DNA of 64,000 nucleotides from NCBI RefSeq assembly GCF_045679555.1, contig NC_092122.1:14623506-14687505 (forward strand), written 5' to 3'. Numbering within the stretch: the stretch's first letter is position 1; each line of letters opens with the position of its first letter. The stretch comes from Salvelinus alpinus. Its lineage: Eukaryota > Chordata > Actinopteri > Salmoniformes > Salmonidae. Below, one piece after another: positions 34,601 through 45,272 of the stretch. Under the pieces are notes generated by a model. That model was given only the letters and a program-made list of their open reading frames with translations. It was not told the DNA's origin and did no database searches. Made by a program: the position numbers and the translations under genes.

Positions 34601-36028
34601 GAAAGTGTTCTTAATGTTTGGTATACTCAGTGTATATAGTCAACAAACAAGTACTTGTTTTTTTTAAACATTTACATTGAAGGTGGAATGAGTAAAGTTC
34701 TAACTTTGAGTTGAACTTGAACTCGGGTGAACTTCATCAACAGAACTTTTCACTCAAATCCTGCAAGCGCCGCTATACAATATAATCATGACTACTTACC
34801 AGAATGCTCAGGAGCCACATAATTCACTGTAATTACCAAACCTAGTTTAGAATTATTTCATCAAACTAGCACTCACCTAAAACAGCTTTTAGGTGTCATA
34901 TATATTTTGTGCACTCAAGATATTGCATGTATGTGTGTGTGTGTGTGTGTGTTTGCACAATGCCCACAGGGTGGGCCACAACGAGGTGATAGGTGTGTGT
35001 CGGACTGGGCCAGATGCTGAGGGCCTGGGGAGGTACCACTGGAACGAGATGCTGGCCTACCCACGCAAGCCCATTACTCACTGGCATGCCCTGGGAGAGG
35101 TAGAGGACTGTTCGTTTTTTTCCCTCAAAGTAAGAGGAGGTACAAGTCAATTGCAGGACTTTCCAGAGCTCCCACAATGCTTCGCTGCATCACTCTGGTT
35201 TTCTGAGAGAGCAGATAAAGCCAGAGGTCTTGCAGCCAATCATAGAGCTTGGGGAAATAACCCTGTCAATTTCAACAGAGATGTGTAATAGTGCAGCATG
35301 ACAAAGACGCAAGGATGTTGTCTGTACTAGAACAAAGACCAATTTGATTCTAGAAACTTAAGGGGTAGTTTGAACTAGAAGCTTTTAAAGTAATTGGAGA
35401 GTTGGTGCCCTGATATCCACCCAGGATGGTTGGATTGGGGCACTAGCTCGATTTTTACGGTGTGTTCCCATAACTGGAGACCACATATTGTAGTGGTGAG
35501 CCATCCCTTTTCATTGCTCTTCGGGAGTAGTAGAGAATGGAAGTTTTAATAGCCCAATCTATAAACAGTCTATGAACACAAGACGATATCCTTGAAAAAT
35601 GCATGAAACATTCCAATCTTTATTAACCGGAGAAATCCTTATTGACAGATGAGTAGTTGAATTTAGACCCATCGGTTGCATAGGGGAAAGACTTCCCCTT
35701 GTGGTTGTGCATTCAACAAAGAGCCTTGTCATTCTATTTAGCTTGAACAAAGAAACAAGAATTGGAGGAGTACTCAGCCTATAACATGGCGTTCCTCTAA
35801 ATCGAAAATACCTGAAGGATAAAAATCTATTGTTAATGCTTTCTTGAATCCAGGTACTTAAGAAAATTGATACTTAAACACAAAGCAATAGCATCTTTGG
35901 AGACCTAGCCAACTCTTGTTGAACTAACCCTTGTTAATTGTCTGTTTTGTCCACAGTGGCCAGGAAGAGCGACAAGCTTTGAGAGCCAGGGGTCTTGTCC
36001 TTCCCCCAAACCTCCACAAACTCCATAG
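19523..36028 (+). CDS. syt10: Synaptotagmin-10, complete seven-exon coding region
   Basis: Coding exons: 19,523-19,670, 21,460-21,862, 25,544-26,105, 30,761-30,881, 33,860-34,031, 34,970-35,099 and 35,957-36,028. All introns are GT-AG and all phases agree, giving 1,608 bases and about 535 residues (human SYT10 is about 523). The protein has an N-terminal cysteine cluster, one membrane helix, a proline-rich linker, C2A, C2B and a serine/proline tail. Blocks such as [38 protein letters not shown] and [15 protein letters not shown] place it in SYT3/6/9/10, closest to SYT10. The family senses Ca2+ for exocytosis of dense-core-type vesicles; SYT10 is linked to IGF-1 release in mammals. No frame break is seen, so it is likely functional. 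A salmonid duplicate elsewhere is expected. Confidence 0.95.
19671..21459 (+). other. syt10 intron 1
   Basis: 1.8 kb, AT-rich, ending in a pyrimidine-rich tract and cactcgtag. No repeat that I can classify. Confidence 0.85.
21460..21862 (+). CDS. syt10: syt10 coding exon 2: membrane helix and linker
   Basis: Encodes the transmembrane segment ([20 protein letters not shown]) followed by WKLCWPIW, whose cysteine is a likely palmitoylation site, then a linker with a PPPPPQP run and the class motif [15 protein letters not shown]. Phase 1 in, phase 2 out, with donor AG|GTAACA. Confidence 0.93.
22025..22202. mobile_element. Palindromic hAT-like MITE
   Basis: Starts cagtggaggctgctcagggg and ends with ccaccaacctcctgtg, which is its imperfect inverse. 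The centre forms an arm pair (aaacacatgg/ccatgtgttt). The same family is at 57,047-57,514. Confidence 0.7.
23004..23357 (+). repeat. Dispersed repeat, copy 1
   Basis: About 350 bp align with 48,260-48,614 at high identity, with small indels: shared blocks include ttactgcagtgggctaaat, caaaagtatacacctcacac and cacctgtaccatgtcagata. Non-coding; class unknown. Confidence 0.8.
24067..24270 (+). mobile_element. Salmonid tRNA-derived SINE
   Basis: The head has a pol III A box (gtggcacagcggtctaagg) and B box (gggtcgattcc). The tail ends gaatttgttcttaactgact, tgcctagttaaataaa. Same strand as syt10. Confidence 0.85.
24271..24392 (-). mobile_element. tRNA-derived SINE with L2-like tail
   Basis: Minus strand: tggcttagttggtagagca (A box) and gggtttgattccc (B box), followed by a tail including agttgctctggataa, similar to the L2-like LINE end. 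It abuts the SINE above tail to tail. Confidence 0.65.
25544..26105 (+). CDS. syt10: syt10 coding exon 3: linker and C2A domain
   Basis: Encodes [31 protein letters not shown] and nearly all of C2A. The Ca2+-binding aspartates expected in loops 1 and 3 are present: [12 protein letters not shown] and [11 protein letters not shown]. Phase 2 in, phase 0 out. Marked GC enrichment relative to the introns. Confidence 0.95.
28441..28695. mobile_element. Palindromic fish MITE
   Basis: Ends are acaatcttagaaaaaaggtg and, reversed, acactcttagaaaaaagggt. Inner arms repeat ccccataggagaaccctt and its inverse. No coding sequence. Confidence 0.75.
29311..29453. repeat. Perfect 42-bp inverted repeat, 59-base loop
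   Basis: Arm 29,311-29,352 (tctctgtataaaatggacca onward) is the exact reverse complement of 29,412-29,453. The loop is AT-rich. Transcribed as part of syt10 intron 3 it would form a long perfect hairpin. Confidence 0.92.
30761..30881 (+). CDS. syt10: syt10 coding exon 4: C2A-C2B junction and start of C2B
   Basis: Encodes [20 protein letters not shown] and [18 protein letters not shown], the first strands of C2B and the first Ca2+-loop aspartate. Acceptor ttctccag; phase 0 in, phase 1 out. Confidence 0.95.
31390..31660 (+). repeat. Probable retroelement 3' end
   Basis: A GC-rich block (gacgtgcccttgagcagggc, ggatgactggtgtggtgtag) ends with an AATAAA at about 31,621-31,627 and an A-rich tail. 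I recognise the block as a common salmonid repeat 3' end; the family is not certain. Confidence 0.45.
31725..32154 (-). mobile_element. Solo LTR (family A) with 5-bp target duplication
   Basis: Ends tgtcacgttcg and gcgtgaca; flanked by gtgcc on both sides (31,720-31,724 and 32,155-32,159). Reverse orientation relative to the copy at 4,789, sharing the ggaccaaggcgcagcg and gagaacca blocks. It sits in syt10 intron 4, antisense to the gene. Confidence 0.88.
33860..34031 (+). CDS. syt10: syt10 coding exon 5: C2B core
   Basis: Encodes [20 protein letters not shown], the polybasic strand that binds phosphoinositides, then [19 protein letters not shown] and MDYDR with loop-3 aspartates. Phase 1 in, phase 2 out. 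Confidence 0.95.
34113..34632 (+). mobile_element. Non-autonomous Tc1/mariner-like element in syt10 intron 5
   Basis: Ends cactgagtatataaaacatt and, reversed, cactgagtataccaaacatt, with TA at 34,111-34,112 and 34,633-34,634. About 520 bp with only traces of transposase. It is the uninterrupted relative of 5,608-6,379. Confidence 0.85.
34970..35099 (+). CDS. syt10: syt10 coding exon 6: C2B C-terminal half
   Basis: Encodes [19 protein letters not shown] then [20 protein letters not shown], with the WHxL-type motif of synaptotagmin C2B. The VGHNE stretch has Asn where the last Ca2+-loop Asp often lies; mammalian SYT10 and SYT6 share this. A (TG) run precedes the acceptor. Phase 2 in, phase 0 out. 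Confidence 0.95.
35100..35956 (+). other. syt10 intron 6
   Basis: 0.86 kb with donor GAG|GTAGAG and acceptor tgtccacag. No repeat recognised. Confidence 0.85.
35957..36028 (+). CDS. syt10: syt10 coding exon 7: C-terminal tail
   Basis: Encodes [20 protein letters not shown] and QTP before a TAG stop. The tail PGRATSF...[10 protein letters not shown] is specific to SYT10 within its subfamily and gives the best support for the name. Confidence 0.92.
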   Translation, partial: WPGRATSFESQGSCPSPKPPQTP

Positions 36029-36290
36029 GAAACACGAATGGAACCATATGACCTGATAGCAGATTAACTAGATGTGTACAGCTGTAGTAACCACAATTCT
36101 GTCAGTTAAAGACAGAAATGTCCAGTGCCAACGTTCGATTCATCCAGATGACAGCATTATAGGTTGTGTTTAATCGTATAGGCCTATTGCATTAATCATC
36201 ATCAATCAGGACTCTACATCACAGAGTAATGACACAAACAACAATGGCAATGAATTTATGTCTTGGAGGAAGGGTTAGCCTACTTTTCAG

Positions 36291-36671
36291 TTAAAGGTCC
36301 AGTGCAGTCAAAATGTGATTTTTTTTCCCCCTGTGCTTTGTATCATTGTACAACAGCTGATGAAACTAACACTGTAAAAGTATGCTCAAAATTCCTGAGA
36401 GTTGCTGGTTGAAAATACAATACATTTGTTTCATAGAACCAATGACAAAGAGAGTTCCAAACCTCTCTGCCAATAACAGATAGTTTTAGGTTTTCCCCTC
36501 CCCACTTAGACCACTCCCAGACAGTCCTCACAAAATTATTGCTTGAGAAATAGTATTTATCTAAAAAGCTATTTTTATCCATTTGAATGGAAATCTATTA
36601 CAGTAAGGTACTTATTTGTTACCCAGAAATGATTTGATATTGATATAAAAATGACTGCATTGGGCCTTTAA
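36291..36671. mobile_element. TTAA-target (piggyBac-like) MITE
   Basis: TTAA at 36,291-36,294 and 36,668-36,671 encloses inverted ends aggtccagtgcagtca and, reversed, aggcccaatgcagtca. No coding sequence. Confidence 0.72.
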
Positions 36672-37069
36672 AAACATTCTACAATATGGCCTGATTTTGA
36701 AATGCGGTTATGGACCACACATGAGAATGCCTTGTTCATGGAATCACAACATTTTACATTTAATGTGAATTTACACATTTCCAAAGTTTGTGTATTGAAT
36801 AGTGTTATCCATGATGAATTCTCTAATTTGTTTAATTGCTTCAGTAACCTTTATCACATACCATTTACAGTATTATATTGCTTGACTGGAGTGGAAAATT
36901 CATCTTGGTTCGTACTATGGCATTAATCAACCAATGGTGTACTCCTCAGAGTAAACAGTTGAATTATCAGAATTCTGTTTTCTGTCTTGTGCAAGAGATT
37001 CAGTATAGAGCTGTGAAAACAATTGATTTTACCTCTCAAGAGTATTATTTCCATTGTACATTGTGAGAG

Positions 37070-37271
37070 GCACTTGGGTCCGAAAGGCTAGTGGTTAGAG
37101 CGTTGGACTAGTAACCGAAAGGTTGCAAGTTCGAATCCCCGAGCTGACAAGGTACAAATCTGTCGTTCTGCCCCTGAACAAGGCAGTTAACCCACTGTTC
37201 CTAGGCCGTCATTGAAAATAAGAATTTGTTCTTAACTGACTTGCCTAGTTAAATAAAGGTAAAATAAAAAA
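37070..37271 (+). mobile_element. Salmonid tRNA-derived SINE, different head
   Basis: Head with A box (tagtggttagagcgttgg) and B box (ggttgcaagttcgaatcccc). The tail gaatttgttcttaactgact and tgcctagttaaataaaggt is the same as in the SINE at 24,067-24,270, but the heads differ. Confidence 0.87.
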
Positions 37272-38149
37272 ATCAGATAATAGCTTTGGAAAATTGAGAT
37301 TTCATCCTCCCACATTCCAATGGCATTGTATTTGCTTCCTGAATAGCAAGTTATTACCACAATACTACCAGTGGGCATTAAAGAAAGCTAAATGTTGAAC
37401 TAAACTTTGTAACATACTTCAACACTTTTTGGTTAATACATTTGCCCAAGGCATTCTGCTCCTCTCACAGTTTTATTTAGTGGAGTTGCCATTTTCACTT
37501 GGGATGATGTGATACTAAAGGGCTAGGCTTGATTCTAAGATCACATGTCAACATAGACATACAGTAGACAAGCCAATCAGCTATGCCCTGGGCGTAGCCA
37601 CAGGGAACACAGATAACCTATCAACTCAAAGGGCTGGGTGAATGTCCAATCCCAGAGCATACAGTAGTTTCCCAGTGGCACATCACTAATGAATGCCAAT
37701 TGATCCCATTTATTGAAAGAACATGGTGCATATCTCTCCATATCACAAGTGGGTTGCAGATGCAGTCAGGATCAACAAGAGTGCAATATGTGGTAAGAGC
37801 AGCAGTATTCTCTCGTGGACAGACTACGTAACAGAAATGGTACCATAAATTTGTTAGGGGCTAAGGGATGTGTCGACTAAATCGCAGAGTAGTTTAGGTA
37901 CTTGGGTTTTTCATCACTGGTTATTTGGACGTATCAGGATTGGGCAAAGATGGTGAGAGTTTCTGTTTACGAGGGTGTAGACTTCGCAAATCGCGTTAGA
38001 CATTGTACTAACACGTCTCCCCAAAGAACTTCATCTGGATTAATTGAGATTAGAGCAACAGTAGCCACACAATGTAGCATAGTGTTTTCAACTCTCTTGT
38101 GGGAGATGAAAGTGAGACAAGCATTGAAGCAACAAACTGTTGAAAAGTA

Positions 38150-40229
38150 CAGTGCCTTCAGAATGTATTCACACCCCTTGATTTTTTTCTACATTTTGTG
38201 TTACAAAGTAGAATTAAGATGGATTTAATTGTCATTTTTTTTGTCAACGATCTTAACAAAATACTCTGTAATGTCAAAGTAGAAGAAAAATAAGATTTCA
38301 AAAAAAAAGTATGTAAAACACTAATATCTCGATTAGATAAGTATTTAAAACTTCCTATGGCTGAGATCCCGTTAACGGGATCGATATGACAACAGGCAGT
38401 GAAAGTGCAGGGCGCCAAATTCAAACAACAGAAATCTCATAATTAAAATTTCTCAAACATACAAGTATTTTATACCATTTTAAAGGTAATCTTGTTGTTA
38501 ATCCCACCACAGTGTCCGATTTCAAAAAGGCTTTACAGCGAAAGCACCACAAACAATTATGTTAAGTGACCGCCAAGTCACAGAAAAACACAGCCATTTT
38601 CCCAGCCAAAGACAGGAGTCACAAAAAGCAGAAAGAGATAAAATGAATCCCTAACCTTTGATGATCTTCATCAGATGAAACTCATAGGACTTCATGTTAC
38701 ACAATACATGTATGTTTTGTTCAGTAAAGTTCATATTTGTATAAAAAATCTCAGTATACATTGGCGCGATATGTTCAGTAGTTCCAAAAACATCCGGTGA
38801 TTTTGCAGAGAGCCACACCAATTTCCAGAAATACTCATAATAAACGTTAATCAAAGATACAAGTGTTATACATGGAATTTTAGATCCACTTCTCCTTAAT
38901 GCAACCGCTGTGTCAGATTTCAAAAAAGCTTTACGGAAAAAGCAAACCATGCAATAATCTGAGTACGGCGCTCAGAGCCCAAACCTGCCAAGAAGATATC
39001 CGCCATATTGTGCAGTCAACAGAAGTCAGAAATAACATGATAAATATTCACTTACCTTTGATGATCTTCATCAGAATGCACTCCCAGGAATCACAGTTCC
39101 ACAATAAATGTTTGTTTTGTTCGATAATGTCCATCATTTATGTCCAAATAGCTACTTTTGTTAGCGCGTTTTGTAAACAAATCCAAAGTCATGAAGCGCG
39201 TTCACTAGGAGCAGACGAAATGTCAAAAAGTTCCGTTTACAGTCCGTAGAAACATGTCAAACGATGTATAGAATCAATCTTTAGGATGATTTTAACATAA
39301 ATCTTCAATAATGTTCCAACTGGAGAATTCCTTTGTCTTCAGAAAAGCAAATGGAACAGAGCTCGCTCTCACGTAAATGAGCGTCACGAGCTCAAAGCAT
39401 TCTGCCAGAACTCATTCCCCTCTCATTCGGCCCCACTTCAAAGTAGAAGCATCAAACAAGGTTCTATAGACTGTTGACATCTAGTGGAAGCCTTAGGAAG
39501 TGCAACATGACCCATATCCCACTATCTTCAATAGGGAATGAGTTGAAAAACGACCAACCTCAGATTTCCCACTTCCTGGTTGGATTTTTTCTCAGGTTTT
39601 TGCCTGCCATATGAGTTCTGTTATACTCACAGACATCATTCAAACCGTTTTAGAAACTTCAGAGTGTTTTCTATCCAAATATACTAATAATATGCATATG
39701 TTAGCAACTGGGACTGAGTAGCAGGCCGTTTACTCTGGGCACCTTATTCATCCAAGCTAACCACCTAAATCAATACGTGTTAGAATCACCTTTGGCAGCA
39801 ATTTACAGCTGGGAGTCTTTCTGGGTAAATCTCCATAGGCCCGATTCCGACGTAGAAAATTATGCCTTTCTTAAATAAGGCTTTCCTATGCACATGTCAG
39901 TAGTTAGTATTCAGACTGACCTTATGAAGGTGCATAACCGGCTTTGCAGGCATGGTTCCCTTGCGCATGCTGAATACATTTAATTTGACCGCTGAAAACC
40001 CTCCTACTTGCTGGCCAACAGATTTTCACGTGGAGTTTTCATTCAAGCCTGTATCTTTGTATTGATTGGGTGTAAATTTGCAAGAATGTCTAATGTTTTC
40101 ACTTTGTCATTAAAGGGTATTGTGTGTAGATGGGTGGGGAAAAAAATATTGAATCCATTTTGAATTCAGGCTGTAACACAACAAAATGTGGAATTAGTCA
40201 AAGGGTATAAATACTTTCTGAAGGCACTG
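38150..40229. mobile_element. Tc1-like element split by nested insertions
   Basis: Inverted ends cagtgccttcagaatgtatt and, reversed, cagtgccttcagaaagtatt, with TA on both sides (38,148-38,149 and 40,230-40,231). Inner ends also match (acattttgtgttacaaa against ttgtgttacagcc-type sequence). Most of the interior is foreign: a repeat at about 38,348-39,757 and another at about 39,837-40,097. No transposase frame remains. Confidence 0.8.
38348..39757 (+). repeat. Nested salmonid repeat with internal duplication
   Basis: It starts with ggctgagatcccgttaacgg and ends near cttattcatccaagct, both familiar in salmonid genomes. Inside, two modules about 400 bp apart repeat the same order of motifs: gatttcaaaaaggctttac (38,519; near copy 38,916) then cctttgatgatcttcatcag (38,655; 39,055). 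No protein recognised. Confidence 0.6.
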
Positions 40230-41225
40230 TATAAACAAAAAGTTTTCTTATTTATTGATACACATTTTAATTGCAAAAATGTTCCCACAGCTGGACACTA
40301 AAGATTAGAAGCATTTAAATCTCACTCAATGTAATTTGCTTCCTCCAGAACTCAATACACTCAGAAAAGCATGTCTGACCTCAAGTCACTTCTTAAGAAC
40401 ATTTCAGTGTCCAAGGACATTTTTCTCTGAGACTTTGCCCAACATTTTATCTGTTACTGGAATGGATAGAGATCTTTATAAGATTGCTGAAATGCATTCT
40501 ACTAATTAATCCGGAAGTGTAAAATCATGCAAATGAGCTCAAACTCATTTATGATGGGTTTGAAGCAAGGTAATTTATTTTTTAAAGCTAATGGCTTTCC
40601 TTTTTTCATAAAAATATAATCTTTGATGTGTATTTCACATGTGCCAAATATGATTTCAAATAGCAAAAAAAAAATAAGATTATTAAAATTGTCTCTGACA
40701 AATTAATATGGATATTTAGAAGAGTAATTTGTTCTAGTTGTGGAGACAAAAAAAAAGCATTACGGGACAAAGGAAACAAACTTCCATTAATCACTATAAG
40801 GTTCTATCTGCAAAAAGATGATTCTGAGAATTGGTTTTAAAGTTCTGAACTCTCATTGGTTTGAATGGTATCAGCAATTTTGATCTTGAATTCTTTTGAA
40901 CTTAACAACATGAATTGGGGTATTTCGAGTACTATATAGGAATTGAACAGAACAAGGCTATGTCAATAACTACATTTTTACTAAAATGCAAATAGAACCT
41001 TATAGTCCGAAGCTCTCGATTTGTTTAATTTGAGTACATTTTTCTTTACAAGCAGTCCATTGTAAATGCATATGGCCTAGCCTCAGATTCCAATTGTAAT
41101 TGTGTCTTCTGCAATCCCTTTATGTAAAGCATTATGACATAAAGCCTTATGATATCGAGTTTAGTACTCAATCTGAAAACATTACTAGAATGAATTTCAG
41201 TTGCACATGTGAGTAATAATATGAA

Positions 41226-41661
41226 ATAGTGATGGGCATATCTGAGTCTTTTCGGTGAGCCGAAACTCTTGGCTCCATTCACCTTGAAGAGCTGTTAATT
41301 TGGCTCCTAAATGGCTCTTCGTTCAGTAGTGCTTAAAAATGTATGAAAAATATTTTTACAAATCTAATGTAAAGGCTAAAAAGTTGCATACTGTTATCTC
41401 AGATTGTGAAATGTGAGTAAAAAATAATAATTCCTGACAAATTTAAATTTAGAATTGAGCGTGGACCAGAATAAGGCTTTGTCCTCACTACCTATTTGTT
41501 ACTGCAGATAATCATAGTTTGCAGCTCATAAAGCAGTAGTAGCAGTATACAAATCAGGGAGGCAAATTAATGGCTCTTTCACAAATGCGATTCAGGTTCC
41601 TGACGTTCACCAAAAAGAGCCTTTCAAAAAGAGCCGCTAGTTCGCTAACGACCTATCACTA
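41226..41661. mobile_element. hAT-like non-autonomous element
   Basis: Ends tagtgatgggc and, reversed, tagtgataggtcg; the 8 bases aatatgaa lie on both sides (41,218-41,225 and 41,661-41,668). The interior repeats gagcc/ggctc words. No coding sequence. Confidence 0.72.
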
Positions 41662-42345
41662 ATATGAACATAGAAAATACTAAGGTTGTGTACTGTTAAC
41701 TTTATTTTGCGCATTAAAATAATAATGCTTCTGTTCCCAGGCTGGCCCCAATATAAAAACCATAAGTATTTGTACTTGTAGCATGCGATTCAATATATTG
41801 AAGTAGTATGAGAATATCAAAGATCAAAGTTTCATGAATATATTATATAGTATTTTATATTGCTAATATTTTACGTTTACATTTGTACATAGACCTCACA
41901 ATGCGAATACTTGTATATATCTAAAGTTTACTTCTAAGAACATTTGTTGTTGAAAACTTGTTAAAATTATAATGTTACTGTGTATTTATATGGATCGTTT
42001 GGTGATAATTTGTACAGCTCAAGCTTGTGTTTTTGGGTGACTTTATACACATTCTGTATCAATTGTGGAATGATTTGTCATATTGTAAGCATATCTAAGG
42101 CAACCCTCTACTTTTTCGGGACACTCCATGCTTAGGAATTTAGCGCTTTTTAGCTGGGATTGTGTGCATAATGCTAACATCAATAGTATATTAAACAAGA
42201 ACAGCAATTGCAACTATTTGTCATGAAATGTACAGTTTGTGATAACTTTTGTAACAATTTGCAGTAAACATTTGAAATATAATTTTACTTTATCTGTTTC
42301 TTATGTATTTTAAATAAATAAACAAAGAACAGATCATAATCTTAT

Positions 42346-43985
42346 GAATTACTGCTGTCAGACATTTTCCGTGCTGAAGAATGTGTGGGTGTATTTGATT
42401 GACTGTGTGGTGGATGAATGAATCACTCAGTAGCCTCCTTTAGGAAATTACTCAGCCAAGCACAAAATGTCCCATAAGTATAGTGAGACTTCCCTTACGG
42501 AAAACGCAATTTGGTGAAAGAATTACCTAACAATGGATACGTACTGTAGTGACCTTAACCAAACACTTGGCGACCTCATATAGATTCGGACAGCTTGGTG
42601 TAATGGTTAAGGTGTTGGCTTGACAGTCGCTGGACGCGGGTTAGAGTCCCGGTCGGGGCTACCCCCCGAATTCACTTTAGCCCTTAAATTTAACTCTGGA
42701 CCTCAAAGTCAGTTCCACTGCTTGTTTTCATTGTTCCCCTTTCATTGGCATACCAGGTGGGGCAATTCATTATCAGGTAGAACAGAAAACCAGCAGGTTC
42801 CGGACCTCGTAGGGTGAGTTTCATACCCCTGTGCTACAGTATGAAAGATAGGCACAAAAAAATGCAGTTGTTTAAGAATAATTACTTCAATTCCCCTATA
42901 ATACATGTCTCCATTATGTAACCCTGCAGAGTGGATATCTCTGCAGCTCTGCCGGTGTGTCCCAATAATATCTTCCGCCACCAATCCAATACTTTTAGGT
43001 TTGTGGGAAGTAGTGAACAAGTGAACACTCCAGGAAAATGGAGATGTCATTGGGACGCACATTATCTAGTGCCAAAATGAGGTATGATATTGTGAAAAGG
43101 TCCCAGCACTACACACAACCTCTGAACGGTAGACAGTAAATGTTCAACATATATTCCCTAGCCACAACATATCCGGTTTATGCAACCCATACTATGTGCA
43201 CTGGATACTGAATTGAGTGCCAGATAAAAATTAGCAACCAGGACTGCACTGATAATAAGCCCATTTACTCAGCAGCTTCACACTCTAAATGACCTGCAGG
43301 CTAACCAATGTCCTCTAACAATGTATCAGTACGATGTGTAAAGCAATGTGCAAAAACATTTAAAGAGTTGAACAGAGTGTCAAGGACAGAGAACTTTTGT
43401 CTGGGGATGTTTTCTTTGGAATTTTTGCAGTGTCCCTTCTTGCAACGGTGGCAGATGTCCTCGTTTCAGTAATTGATGGTGTTGTCTGTGTGTGGCAGAC
43501 AGTGCTGTTGTGCTCACCATGGGTAAGAGGTTGATTTCAGCCCTCCTTTATGGAGCCGCTTCAGTAATGGCCCTCTCGGTGCTCACACATGTCATTTGCC
43601 CCCCTTGGATATTCAAATATTAAAGATGGAGGGACGAGTGAAGGAGCCATGGAGCAATTACAGGTGTGATGATGGGAGATGGAGACCAAGATTGGCTGAG
43701 GTGAGGTGGGCAAAGGTCAGGCTCTGTTAAACAGCTCTCATATTTAAGGGGTCATTAGGTTTGCTCTGTGATGAGGAGTATGTCGTGAATCATTGTCTTT
43801 TGTACACACACTGTACCTTACCTATCTTTTTGTCTGTCTCTATGGAAGTCTGTCTTTCCATCTGTCACCAGATTTGATGGCTTCAATGACAATAACCGTT
43901 TCATTTCATTGCTACAACACGTTTATTGTTGTACGCAACAGGTTCAATTTTGACACCAAGTTCCAGTAAGGATGAGAATATCATA
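42346..43985. other. Intergenic stretch with one tRNA-like repeat
   Basis: Apart from the repeat at 42,597-42,836 I see no gene or element. Confidence 0.45.
42597..42836 (+). mobile_element. tRNA-like SINE head joined to a dispersed repeat
   Basis: 42,597-42,665 (gtgtaatggttaaggtgttg as A box and gcgggttagagtccc as B box) looks tRNA-derived. 42,685-42,836 (ctctggacctcaaagtcagt, tatcaggtagaacagaaaac) is a known-looking salmonid repeat. No cloverleaf acceptor stem forms, so this is not a tRNA gene. Confidence 0.55.
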
Positions 43986-45272
43986 ACATTCACATGCGCC
44001 AACAGAGATGGCCGCCTCGCTTCGCGTTCCTAGGAAACTATGCAGTATTTTGTTTTTTTATGTGTTATTTCTTACATTGTTACCCCAGGTAATCTTAGGT
44101 TGTATTACATACAGTCGGGAGGAACTATTGGATATAAGAGCAACGTCAACTCACCATCATTACGACCAGGAATACAAGCGGAACCTCTGTTTTGCCCACC
44201 ACCCAGGACAATGGATCGGATCCCAGCCGGCGACCCAAAACAACGACGCCATAGAAGGGGCAGACGGAGCGGTCTTCTGGTCAGGCTCCGTAGACGGGCA
44301 CATCGCGCACCGCTCCCGAGCATACTACTCGCCAATGTCCAGTCTCTTGACAACAAGGTAGACGAAATCCGTGCAAGGGTAGCCTTCCAGAGAGACATCA
44401 GAGACTGTAACGTTCTTTGTTTCACGGAAACATGGCTCACTCGACACACGCTATAGGAGTCGGTACAACCAGCTGGTTTCTTCACGCATCACGCCGAGAG
44501 AAACGAGCATCTTTCTGGTAAGAAGAATGGCGGGGGTGTATGTCTTATGATTAACGAGACGTGGTGTGATCATAACAACATAAAGGAACTCAAGTCGTTC
44601 TGTTCACCTGACTTAGAATTCTACACAATCAAATGCCGACCGCATTATCTACCTAGAGAATTCTCTTCGATTATAATCACAATCATCATATATCCCCCCC
44701 CCCCCCCCCCCCCAAGCAGACACATCAATGGCCCTGAACGAACTTCATTTGACTCTATGTAAACTGGAAACCACATATCCTGAGGCTGCATTTATTGTAG
44801 CTGGGGATTTTAACAAGGCTAATCTGAAAACAAGGCTCCCTAAATTCTATCAGCATATCGATTGCGCAACCAGGGTTGGCAAAACCCTAGATCATTGTTC
44901 CGCGACGCATATAAGGCACTCCCCCGCCCTCCTTTCAGAAAAGCTGACCACGACTCCATTTTGTTGCTTCCAGCCTATAGACAGAAACTAAAACATGAAG
45001 CTCCTGCGCTCAGGTCTGTTCAACGCTGGTCTGACCAATCGGATTCCACGCTTCAAGATTGCTTCGTTCACGGGGACTGGGATATGTTCCACATTGCGGC
45101 GAAAAACAACATTGATGAATACGCTGATTCGGTGAGCGGGTTTATTAGCAAGTGCATCGGCGATGTCGTACCCACAGCGTCTATTAAAACATTCCCAAAC
45201 CAGAAACCGTAGATTGATGGCAGCATTTGCGCAAAACCTAAAGCGCGAACCACTGCTTTTAATCAGGGCAAG

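Larger units (their letters stand above)
36029..42345 (+). other. Possible long 3'UTR of syt10
   Basis: No stop-proximal poly(A) signal stands out. Two overlapping AATAAA hexamers occur at 42,313-42,322 at the end of an AT-rich block that looks UTR-like (attttactttatctgtttct onward). At least four transposons lie inside (36,291; 37,070; 38,150; 41,226), leaving about 3 kb of older sequence. This is inference and the true UTR could be much shorter. Confidence 0.3.

Noticed and set aside
34970-35099. Loss of a Ca2+-binding Asp in C2B (VGHNE) as a damaging change
   Set aside because: Asn at this position is shared by mammalian SYT10 and SYT6, so it is normal for the subfamily.
37078-37142. tRNA gene on the plus strand
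   Set aside because: tRNA-like boxes only; followed by the salmonid SINE body and tail.
42597-42668. tRNA gene on the plus strand
   Set aside because: No acceptor stem can be paired and it continues into a dispersed repeat.
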